Below are positions 30,517 through 37,101 of a stretch of 37,101 nt of DNA, one piece after another. The translations under genes were made by a program, and so were the position numbers. This stretch comes from Alectryocaccomicrobium faecavium (GTDB lineage: Bacteria; Bacillota; Clostridia; Christensenellales; Aristaeellaceae). The notes under the pieces are model-generated. The model had not been told where the DNA came from. It saw only the letters and a list, made by a program, of their open reading frames with translations, and did no database searches. Each line of letters opens with the position of its first letter. Position 1 is the first letter of the stretch. The stretch lies in the NCBI GenBank assembly GCA_018713425.1, contig DVOT01000059.1, positions 1 to 37,101 of the forward strand. The letters are read 5' to 3'.

Positions 30517-32789
30517 GATTGCCCTTCTTTCTCTACCGACGCAAATACGCTGCCATCCTCATACAGCACGCACTCGATATCGCCGTTCCAATCCGTGCGA
30601 AAAACCGCCACGCCCGCGCTTTCCAGCCTTTCGAGCGTTTCTTCCGCCGGATGCCCATATGGATTGCCTTCCCCCACGCTGATCACGGCCACGGAAGGCG
30701 CGGTTTGCGCAAGAAAGACGGAAGACGTGCTGCCCGCGCTGCCGTGGTGCGCCACTTTCAAAAGATCGATGTCCGGCAGCGAATCCGGTTCGCAGTCCGC
30801 GGGCAAATCTCCAGTGAACAGCGCGGCCGCCGCGCCATAGCGCACTTCCAGCACCATGGAAATCGCATTCGCGTCCTCGCCGCTTTCTTCTGCCGCCAGG
30901 TCAGGCGCAAGCACCGCGGCCGTTACGCCTTCCGACAGCCGCACCTCGTCGCCCGCCGAAAGAGCCACCACGGGAATGCCCGCTTCGCGCGCCGCCACAA
31001 GCGCGCTGGCGCTATCCTCTTCCACATCGTATGCCTCCCACCCAGCAGGCACGTATATCGCGCCAACCGAAGCGCTTTCCAGCACTTCCTCCAGGCCGCC
31101 CGCGTGGTCATCGTGCAGGTGAGAAAGAAACACCGCTTCCACCCGGCCGCCATTGCGGGCGGCATACTCCGCCGCGTCGGAATAGCGCTCGCCCACATCC
31201 ACAAAATACAGCTTGCCCTGCGCGTGAATGGCGGCGGAATCCGCCTGTTCCACATCGAGAAATACCACGCGCACTTCGCCTTGCGCCATGAGGCGCACGC
31301 TCGCTTCGTGGCCAATGAGCAGCAGCGGTAGCACGGCCAGCAAAGCCGTAGCCGCGCGGCGGGGAACTTTCAGCCTGCCGGAAGCCAGTACAGCGACGAG
31401 CGCAAAGAGCGCCACAAACCACGCGGCCCAGGGGCGCAAAAAGAGCACGCTGCCTGGGAGCGACGCCGTCCACTCCGTGAGCCAATTGAGCAAAAACAGC
31501 AGAAACTCCGGCAGGATGGACAAGAGTTTGCCTGCCGTCAACCAAGCCGCGCCCACAACCAGCACGGCCACGCAACCATACGTGGCATACACGCTCAGCG
31601 GGATCGCCACCAAATTCAACAAAAGCCCATAGGCGGAAGTCCAGCCATAAATCGCCACCACGCAAGGCAGCGTGCCGAGGCACGCGCCATAGCTCACCAG
31701 CAAATTTTGCACCACGCCGCGCACGGCTTTGTGCCGCAAGCGGCCCTTTACGCGCTGGAAAAGCGGCTCGCCCACCAACTGAATGCCCGCAATCGCCGTG
31801 TACGAAAGGATGAAGCCTGCATCGAACAGCCACAAGGGTTGGATCAGCAATTGAATCACCGCCGCCACGCTCAGGCATTGCACCCCGTCCCGCGGCCGGC
31901 CCAACTGCCGTCCCACGCCCGCAATGGCGTACATCAACACCGCGCGCACGATGCTTGCGCCCATGCCCACCAGCACGGAATACGCGAGCAGCGCGCAAAA
32001 CACCACGCACAGCACCACCAGGCGCGGCACGCGCAATTTCCGCAGCGCCTGGTCGAATAGGCCCGCGATGATGGAAACGTGCAGTCCTGAAACCGCCAGC
32101 AAATGCGCCACGCCCGCGCGGGCGTAAGCGTCGTTTTGTTCCTCCGCCAATTCGGAGCGGTCGCCCAAAATGAGCGCTTTTACGAGATCCGCCGTATGGG
32201 GAAACAATGCGTCGATCTTGCCGGAAATGCCCGCGCGCACGCTGTCCAGCGCCCGCGCGGCGGAAAAGCCGCCCGGCTCAAACGCCGCTTCCTCGGCAAA
32301 CGCGCTGGCCACAATCCCATACCGCCACAAATACAGCGCGAAATCCTCGGGCGCATCGAGCCACAACCGCGCATTTGCGCGCACAAAATCCCCGACGCGC
32401 ACAGCGGCAACCGCTTCTTCCTCCGCCGTAAGATACAGGCGCACTTTGCCCAGCGCGCCGTCTTGCACCACGAGCACGGCGCGCCCGCGATCCGCCTGAT
32501 AAGCAGGCGCTTCCGCCACAATTCCTTCCAGCGTTACGTCCTCTTCTGCTGGCAACGCGGGGCGCGTTTCCGCCAGCAGCAAAAGCGTGGCGCCCAGGCC
32601 CGCCACGCCAATGAGCATCAGCCCCACGCGGCCCGGCCGCCGCCAGGCGCACGCGCCGCCCAGGCCCAAGAGCGCCGCAACGCCCCAGCACCACAGCGGT
32701 ATGGCATAAAAATGCGCCGCCAGCATGCCCGCGATCAACGCGAGCGCAACCGCGGAAACGCGACGGCAGCGCAAAAATTTTCTCAACAT
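30513..32789 (-). CDS. comEC: ComEC/Rec2-type DNA uptake channel protein
   Basis: This polytopic membrane protein passes single-stranded DNA into the cell during transformation. The protein has 758 residues. N-terminal helices and a small beta domain (about 70-180) come first. The competence domain (about 190-480) holds L-L-A-V-S-G-L-H-V-S-I-I-A-G, a diagnostic block. A C-terminal metallo-beta-lactamase domain (about 505-750) has F-L-S-H-L-H-D-D-H-A-G-G and V-A-H-H-G-S. All three regions appear intact. It overlaps the MBL hydrolase gene upstream by seven bases and holA downstream by four. comEA, often adjacent in other Bacillota, is absent here. Confidence 0.94.
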   Translation of the reverse strand: MLRKFLRCRRVSAVALALIAGMLAAHFYAIPLWCWGVAALLGLGGACAWRRPGRVGLMLIGVAGLGATLLLLAETRPALPAEEDVTLEGIVAEAPAYQADRGRAVLVVQDGALGKVRLYLTAEEEAVAAVRVGDFVRANARLWLDAPEDFALYLWRYGIVASAFAEEAAFEPGGFSAARALDSVRAGISGKIDALFPHTADLVKALILGDRSELAEEQNDAYARAGVAHLLAVSGLHVSIIAGLFDQALRKLRVPRLVVLCVVFCALLAYSVLVGMGASIVRAVLMYAIAGVGRQLGRPRDGVQCLSVAAVIQLLIQPLWLFDAGFILSYTAIAGIQLVGEPLFQRVKGRLRHKAVRGVVQNLLVSYGACLGTLPCVVAIYGWTSAYGLLLNLVAIPLSVYATYGCVAVLVVGAAWLTAGKLLSILPEFLLFLLNWLTEWTASLPGSVLFLRPWAAWFVALFALVAVLASGRLKVPRRAATALLAVLPLLLIGHEASVRLMAQGEVRVVFLDVEQADSAAIHAQGKLYFVDVGERYSDAAEYAARNGGRVEAVFLSHLHDDHAGGLEEVLESASVGAIYVPAGWEAYDVEEDSASALVAAREAGIPVVALSAGDEVRLSEGVTAAVLAPDLAAEESGEDANAISMVLEVRYGAAAALFTGDLPADCEPDSLPDIDLLKVAHHGSAGSTSSVFLAQTAPSVAVISVGEGNPYGHPAEETLERLESAGVAVFRTDWNGDIECVLYEDGSVFASVEKEGQS

Positions 32790-33484
32790 GGAATGCTATA
32801 ACTTTCGCCCAGTTTGGCCGCGCGCGCAGAGGGAAACTCCGCCTGCGCCTCCATCTCCAGCGCCCGCACATCCTTGCCCGGCGGAAAATGCGTGAGCAGC
32901 AGCGCCTTCGCGCCCGCCTCTCTGGCAAGCTGACCGCACAGCCGCGCAGACAGATGCGGCTTCTCCGCGCTCCACTCCGCATGGAAGAACGCGCTATCCG
33001 CCAACAGCAGATCCGCGTCCCGGCACATTTCGATCAATCCATCGTGCCAGTTGGTGTCGCCGGTAAAGACAAATTTTGCCGTTTCGCACCGGATCACCAG
33101 CGAATACGCTTCCACCGGATGCCGCGCGGGATGCAGGCAAAAGGAGAACGGCCCCACGGCAAATTCCCGCGCAAACCGCGCGCCAGCTGGCAGCAACGCG
33201 CGCTGCGGCGCGGGCGTTTCCGGCGCAAACACCGGCGGGCAGGCATTTCCGCTCGCCTCCATGGCAACTGCCAGATCGAACGCGTCCGACACATGATCGA
33301 AGTGCAAATGCGTGAGCACCAGCGCCGAAAGCGCTCCCAGCGAAATGTGCTCTTGCAAGCGGGCCAGCACGCCCAAACCGCAATCCAACAAAACGTGCGT
33401 ATCCCCTTGCGAAAGCAAATAGCCCGAACACGCGCCGCCTGGCGCGGGGTACGGCCCGGAATTGCCCAGAATGGTCAGTTGCAT
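32783..33484 (-). CDS. MBL-fold metal-dependent hydrolase
   Basis: The protein has 233 residues. Metal-binding motifs of the metallo-beta-lactamase fold are present: T-H-L-H-F-D-H (His59, His61, Asp63, His64), a later His in A-R-H-P-V-E, Asp in F-T-G-D-T-N, and His in L-L-T-H-F-P-P. The pattern resembles RNase Z-like and YhfI-type proteins, but the substrate is not known. The start M-Q-L-T-I-L-G-N-S-G is typical. It is the first gene of the operon with comEC and holA, and has its own promoter. Confidence 0.88.
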   Translation of the reverse strand: MQLTILGNSGPYPAPGGACSGYLLSQGDTHVLLDCGLGVLARLQEHISLGALSALVLTHLHFDHVSDAFDLAVAMEASGNACPPVFAPETPAPQRALLPAGARFAREFAVGPFSFCLHPARHPVEAYSLVIRCETAKFVFTGDTNWHDGLIEMCRDADLLLADSAFFHAEWSAEKPHLSARLCGQLAREAGAKALLLTHFPPGKDVRALEMEAQAEFPSARAAKLGESYSIPC

Positions 33485-33539
33485 CCAATCGCCCGCCCTT
33501 CCTATCCTTGCTGATGGGGTCTGTTTCTCTCACACAGAA

Positions 33540-33568
33540 AGTATACAATAAAGCGGCAAAAAAATCAA
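33540..33568 (-). promoter_or_regulatory. Promoter of the MBL-comEC-holA operon
   Basis: TTGATT (33563-33568) and TATACT (33540-33545) on the minus strand are 17 bases apart, about 55 bases before the start codon. It is divergent from the promoter of the AAA+ gene. Confidence 0.65.
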
Positions 33569-33611
33569 GCCGCCGAAAGCGCCCCTCTCGCCTATATCAT
33601 ACGGCCAGCCA

Positions 33612-33640
33612 TTGATCTTCCGCCCAATATGCGCTATAAT
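33612..33640 (+). promoter_or_regulatory. Promoter of the AAA+/DUF4143 gene
   Basis: TTGATC (33612-33617) and TATAAT (33635-33640) are 17 bases apart. GGAGG follows at about 33649, and the ATG is at 33662. Confidence 0.7.
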
Positions 33641-33661
33641 ATCCCTGTGGAGGTGCTTGCC

Positions 33662-34864
33662 ATGATTTACCGGCCCCTATATGTGGAAAAAATCCTCGCG
33701 TATCAGGATGCGCCATTTGTGAAAATTCTCACGGGAATGCGGCGCTGCGGGAAATCCACGCTTCTCAAAATGCTGGCGGAAAAACTAAAAGAGCAAGGCG
33801 TCCCTTCTGAGCGAATCCTGCAATACAGCTTTGATTCCTTGGAGCACGCGCAGATCCACACGGCAAAGCGCCTGTTTGCGGAAATCCAGCGGCACTTGGC
33901 CGCTGGGAAAACGTATATTTTTCTGGATGAAATCCAAAATGTGCATTCCTGGGAAAAAGCCGTGAACGCTTTGCTGGTGGGGCACGATGTGGATATCTAT
34001 GCGACGGGTTCCCATTCCCAGATGCTGGCGCCGGAAATTTCCGCCCATCTCGCAGGGCGGTATGTTTGCATTCCCATCTATCCGCTATCGTTCGCGGAGT
34101 GCCTGGCCTTCCGAAAGACGTTCGCCCCTCCACAGGATCCACATGCCGAACTGGCCAACTACCTCCGGCTCGGCGGATTTCCCGCCGTGCATTTGCGGCG
34201 CTATTCGCCCGAGGAAGCGTATACCATGGTGAGAGACATTTGCTATTCCACCATTTTTACCGAGGTAATGAGGCGCGGCAAAATCCGCAAAGCCCACGCG
34301 CTGGAGCGGATTTTGCGATTTGCCTTTGCCCATGTGGGCGAAGCGATTTCCGTCTCTGGCAAAGGGTTAAAGAGCGAAACGGATGCCGTCCGCTGCGAAA
34401 AGGCTTACCGCTATCTCGCCAAGCTGGAAAGCGCTTATATCCTTAACCGCTGCCCGCGATACGATTTGCAGGCAAAAAAGCCGCTAAAAGCGCAAGAAAA
34501 ATTCTACCTTGCCGATTCCGCCCTGCGTTACAGCGTGCTGGGTTATACGCCCGACAGCGTTTTCCCCATGCTGGAAAATGCGGTTTATCTGGAACTGCTC
34601 CGGCGGGGATATACCGTATCCACGGGAAAGCTGGAACATGGCGAAATCGATTTCGTCGCCACAAAGCGGGAAAACAAGCTGTACATTCAAGTGGCGCAGG
34701 AATTTGGCTCCGCTAAAACGCAAAAGCGTGCATACGGGCGGCTTTTGGATATTCGGGACAATTATCCCAAATACGTGCTGCGCGCCGACGATTACGCGGG
34801 CGGCAATTACCAGGGAGTGCAAATTCTCCATGCCGCCGACTTTCTCCTCAGCGACGCATACTAA
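33662..34864 (+). CDS. AAA+ ATPase with C-terminal DUF4143 domain
   Basis: The protein has 400 residues from the ATG at 33662 (M-I-Y-R-P-L-Y-V), which has GGAGG eight bases upstream. The AAA_14 domain (about 18-150) has Walker A G-M-R-R-C-G-K-S-T (25-33) and Walker B Y-I-F-L-D-E-I-Q-N-V. The C-terminal DUF4143 region has L-E-H-G-E-I-D-F-V and a strand with I-Q-V-A, like a degenerate PD-(D/E)XK core. Many gut Clostridia have dozens of copies of this family; their role is unclear, with DNA-related or toxin-antitoxin-like roles suggested. Codon use is somewhat more AT-rich than in neighbours, consistent with an accessory gene. Confidence 0.88.
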   Translation: MIYRPLYVEKILAYQDAPFVKILTGMRRCGKSTLLKMLAEKLKEQGVPSERILQYSFDSLEHAQIHTAKRLFAEIQRHLAAGKTYIFLDEIQNVHSWEKAVNALLVGHDVDIYATGSHSQMLAPEISAHLAGRYVCIPIYPLSFAECLAFRKTFAPPQDPHAELANYLRLGGFPAVHLRRYSPEEAYTMVRDICYSTIFTEVMRRGKIRKAHALERILRFAFAHVGEAISVSGKGLKSETDAVRCEKAYRYLAKLESAYILNRCPRYDLQAKKPLKAQEKFYLADSALRYSVLGYTPDSVFPMLENAVYLELLRRGYTVSTGKLEHGEIDFVATKRENKLYIQVAQEFGSAKTQKRAYGRLLDIRDNYPKYVLRADDYAGGNYQGVQILHAADFLLSDAY

Positions 34865-35035
34865 TTTCCACGTAAAGCGGTCTTTTCGACGCAGCAAACA
34901 GAATCGATTCCTCTGGCCGGGCCTGAATTCCCGTTTCCTTAGCCAACTCCCCAAAATCCCATTTCTTTGCTTGGTGGCATGAATTTCGCTCCATTCTCAT
35001 AGCCTGTAAAGCGATACTGGCAGGAGGTGGAAAGC

Positions 35036-36703
35036 GTGAAGCTATTTGGACTTTTCCACAGTGGGAATCCCCGCGCCGCCTGGCGCGCGACTGGCGGCGC
35101 GGCTTGCGCTCTGTGGGATGCGCATGCCATGCGCGCGCATGATACGGCGGGCGAAGGAACACTGTTTGCCTTTTCCAGCGGTTCCTGCGCCCAGGAGGCG
35201 CTGGACGCCTATGAAACATGGGGAGATGATTATCCCGCGCACCTAAAGGAACCGTGCGCGACCGCCATTTTGGATACCGAACAGGAAAAATTGATCCTCA
35301 CGCGCGACCCTCTAGGGGAAGTGCCCGTGTATTATACCGCTAAGGAAGGGCAAATCGCCTTTTCCGATTGGCTGCCCGCACTATTGCTCGCTGGCGCGGC
35401 AGAGCCTGTGATGGACAAAACCGCGCTCAACGAATTGTTCGCCATCGGTCCCGCGCGCTCGCCTGGGCAAACGTATATCGCGAACATCCGGGAATTGCCG
35501 CCCGGCTATGCGCTGGTGGCGGATGCCAACGCGCATGTGCTCCGGCAATATTTCGCGCTGGAAGCCCTGCCGCATGAGGATGGCGAAGCGCAGACCGTGG
35601 ATACCGTGCGCGATTTGCTCGAGCAGGCCATGCGCCGCGCCGCCGGATGCGCGGGCGCGTCCATGCTTTCCGGCGGCATCGATTCTTCCATTCTCACCGC
35701 GCTGCTCATGCGCATGCGCGGCGCGGCAAACAGCTACAGCGTGGAATACGAGGATGCGCAGGCCTACTTCACCGGCAGCCGCTTTCAGCCAGAGCTGGAT
35801 TCCCCCTATGTGGAAATGGCGGTGCATGCGCTAAAAACCAACCACCGCCGGGTGATCCTCTCGGAACGCCAGCTCGTGAACGCGCTGGAAGATGCTGCCT
35901 TCGCGCGCGGCATGCCCGGCATGGGCGATGTAGACAGCTCGCTTTTGCTATTCGCGCGGGCCATCGCGGCGCAGGAAAACGGCGTAATCATGGGCGAATG
36001 CTCCGACGAGGTCTTCGGCGGCTATCCCTGGTTTCGCGATGAAGGCGCTTCGCTTACCACCTTTCCCTGGTCGGGCTCGCTAGAATTGCGCGAAAGCATC
36101 CTTTCCAGTTCCGTGCGCGAAGCGCTCCGCCCACGCGAATACGCGCAGGTGCGTCTAGAAGAATCTCTTTGCAGCCTGCCCACACTGCCTGGCGAAACCG
36201 GCCGCGCGCGCATGCTGCGCGCCATGCAGGGGCTGTGTTTCCAATATTTTATGGCCAATTTGCAAGAACGCGCCTATCGGCTGTGCGACGAGGCCGGGCT
36301 TGCGCTCTACGCGCCATTTTGCGACGTGCGCCTGGTACAATACGTTTACAACGTTCCTTGGGAAATGAAATTTTTGAAAGGCTATGAAAAAGGACTATTG
36401 CGCGAAGCTGCGCGCGACCTGTTGCCGCGCGAATTGCTCTACCGCCGCAAAAGCCCCTATCCTAAGACCTGGAACCCCGAATACATGCGCCTGGTGCGCG
36501 AACGCTTCCGCTCTATCGCCAGCGACGCTGCTTCGCCCCTGCGCGCGTTCTTGGATTTCGATGCCGTGGAGCGCGCGACCGCCTCTGCCTCGCCCGCGGC
36601 CACACCCTGGTTTGGGCAATTGATGACCGCCCCGCAAATGCTGGCCTACCTCATCCAGATCGATCGCTGGATGCGCGCTTACGGCGTGCGTGTCGAATTG
36701 TAA
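35036..36703 (+). CDS. Asparagine-synthetase-like protein lacking the glutaminase Cys
   Basis: The protein has 555 residues from a GTG at 35036, which has AGGAGG eight bases upstream; a GTG nine bases earlier overlaps that site. The C-terminal synthetase half appears complete. It has the PP-loop S-M-L-S-G-G-I-D-S-S, then G-E-C-S-D-E-V-F-G-G-Y-P-W-F, A-P-F-C-D-V-R-L-V-Q-Y-V and Y-R-R-K-S-P-Y-P-K. In the N-terminal half, the Cys that normally follows Met1 is missing (M-K-L-F-G-L-F), and no N-G-E-I-Y-N block is visible. The later segment L-T-R-D-P-L-G-E-V-P-V-Y-Y and I-R-E-L-P-P-G-Y are retained. It may use ammonia, or adenylate a different carboxylate. No precursor peptide or protease gene lies nearby. 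A terminator follows. Confidence 0.85.
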   Translation: MKLFGLFHSGNPRAAWRATGGAACALWDAHAMRAHDTAGEGTLFAFSSGSCAQEALDAYETWGDDYPAHLKEPCATAILDTEQEKLILTRDPLGEVPVYYTAKEGQIAFSDWLPALLLAGAAEPVMDKTALNELFAIGPARSPGQTYIANIRELPPGYALVADANAHVLRQYFALEALPHEDGEAQTVDTVRDLLEQAMRRAAGCAGASMLSGGIDSSILTALLMRMRGAANSYSVEYEDAQAYFTGSRFQPELDSPYVEMAVHALKTNHRRVILSERQLVNALEDAAFARGMPGMGDVDSSLLLFARAIAAQENGVIMGECSDEVFGGYPWFRDEGASLTTFPWSGSLELRESILSSSVREALRPREYAQVRLEESLCSLPTLPGETGRARMLRAMQGLCFQYFMANLQERAYRLCDEAGLALYAPFCDVRLVQYVYNVPWEMKFLKGYEKGLLREAARDLLPRELLYRRKSPYPKTWNPEYMRLVRERFRSIASDAASPLRAFLDFDAVERATASASPAATPWFGQLMTAPQMLAYLIQIDRWMRAYGVRVEL

Positions 36704-36730
36704 AATTTATTGGAGCATAAAAACACCAAC

Positions 36731-36773
36731 AAAAAGAGGATTGGGCGCCGAAGCGGGCCCAAATCCTCTTTTT
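36731..36773. terminator. Bidirectional intrinsic terminator
   Basis: AAAAAGAGGATTGGGC (36731-36746) pairs with GCCCAAATCCTCTTTTT (36757-36773) with one bulged A. A T run ends the stem in both directions. It separates the asparagine-synthetase-like gene from the convergent gene at the right edge. Confidence 0.85.
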
Positions 36774-36844
36774 GGATCGCTTACAATATCAGCATAATGT
36801 TTATTCCCTTGCACAAATGCCGTTACCGCGGCTGTACAGCATCG

Positions 36845-37101
36845 CTACAGCCTCTCGCACACGGCCTTGCACCGCTTCTTGTTAAAAGCAATGCCGTAGG
36901 CCAAGATGTCCTCCCGGCCATCCTCTCGCAGCCGCTCGTCGTATCCCCGCGCCTTGATCTGCTCCATGGCTTTCGCGCACGCTTCGTCCAAGGCGCGAAA
37001 TGTAGGGGCGTACTTGATTTCAATGACGATCCCCATATTCAGATTCCTGCGCGGCTCGATGAGGATATCGCTGAATCCCTCGCCTGCCTCCGCGTTCGAA
37101 A
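36845..37101 (-). CDS. PD-(D/E)XK nuclease-domain protein, C-terminal part (DUF1703-like)
   Basis: The gene enters from the right edge; only the last 85 residues are here. They contain A-G-E-G-F-S-D-I-L-I-E, then M-G-I-V-I-E-I-K-Y-A, which supply the Asp and the E-x-K of a PD-(D/E)XK nuclease core. A-M-E-Q-I-K-A-R-G-Y-D and Y-G-I-A-F-N-K-K-R-C follow. This is the ending of the AAA-ATPase/PD-(D/E)XK (PF08011, DUF1703-like) family that is multiplied in gut Bacteroidota and Clostridia. The N-terminal ATPase-like domain would lie outside the window. Biological role is not established. Confidence 0.85.
   Translation of the reverse strand, partial: SNAEAGEGFSDILIEPRRNLNMGIVIEIKYAPTFRALDEACAKAMEQIKARGYDERLREDGREDILAYGIAFNKKRCKAVCERL

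Noticed and set aside
35036..36703. Lasso-peptide or beta-lactam biosynthetic cluster
   Set aside because: Only the synthetase-like gene is present. I found no transglutaminase-like protease, RRE protein or precursor-like small frame between 33600 and 37101.

Overview
The window is a GC-rich (roughly 60 %) chromosomal segment that reads as a member of the Bacillota, class Clostridia. The supporting signs are purine-rich GGAGG-type ribosome binding sites in front of nearly every gene, the gene order ecfA1-ecfA2-ecfT-truA, a YesM/YesN-type two-component pair beside a sugar ABC importer, a CtsR-like heat-shock operator, and a FeoA-FeoA-FeoB operon with a short Cys-rich membrane partner. Exported proteins carry long Pro/Thr-rich linkers, and their signal peptides lack a lipobox. 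A Christensenellales-like or Oscillospirales-like gut clostridium would fit, but genus cannot be read from the sequence. No tRNA, rRNA, CRISPR, phage or insertion sequence was seen.

Layout, left to right. (1) 1-3612, minus strand: a cell-envelope O-acylation operon (MBOAT acyltransferase, SGNH-like partner, XRE-type HTH protein), then a partial secreted repeat protein. (2) 3916-9335: a PocR/AraC-type regulator (+) converges on an FAD-dependent oxidoreductase (-). Behind these lie an OmpR-type two-component pair and a membrane protein with a DUF4342/UBA-like N-terminus. (3) 9468-14036, minus: the ECF vitamin/metal transporter energising module (ecfA1, ecfA2, ecfT), truA, and a secreted alpha/beta hydrolase, all overlapping. 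(4) 14180-17725, plus: the glycolytic operon pgk-tpiA-gpmI. It converges through two abutting perfect hairpins on hsp20, whose promoter holds a CtsR-like box. (5) 18602-24681, minus: sensor kinase, response regulator, solute-binding protein and two permeases, i.e. a sensor-regulated sugar importer without its own ATPase. (6) 24970-25860: an L,D-transpeptidase with a TP-repeat stalk. (7) 26164-29226, minus: the ferrous-iron feo operon, including a 45-residue Cys-rich membrane protein that is easily missed. Three related inverted repeats lie around its promoter. (8) 29452-33484, minus: MBL-fold hydrolase, comEC and holA, overlapping. (9) 33662-36703, plus: an AAA+/DUF4143 ATPase and an asparagine-synthetase-like protein without a functional-looking glutaminase half. 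(10) The right edge holds the C-terminus of a PD-(D/E)XK (DUF1703-like) protein.

Most of the content is ordinary core and accessory metabolism arranged in tight operons. The points most worth a second look are the repeated GTTAG-N6-CTAAC-type elements at feo, the CtsR-like operator over the hsp20 promoter, the apparently leaderless ecfA1 start, the asparagine-synthetase homologue lacking its N-terminal Cys, the abutting hairpins between gpmI and hsp20, and the HTH protein coupled to the O-acylation operon. I did not find a clearly new multi-gene system. The strongest unexplained signals are regulatory.
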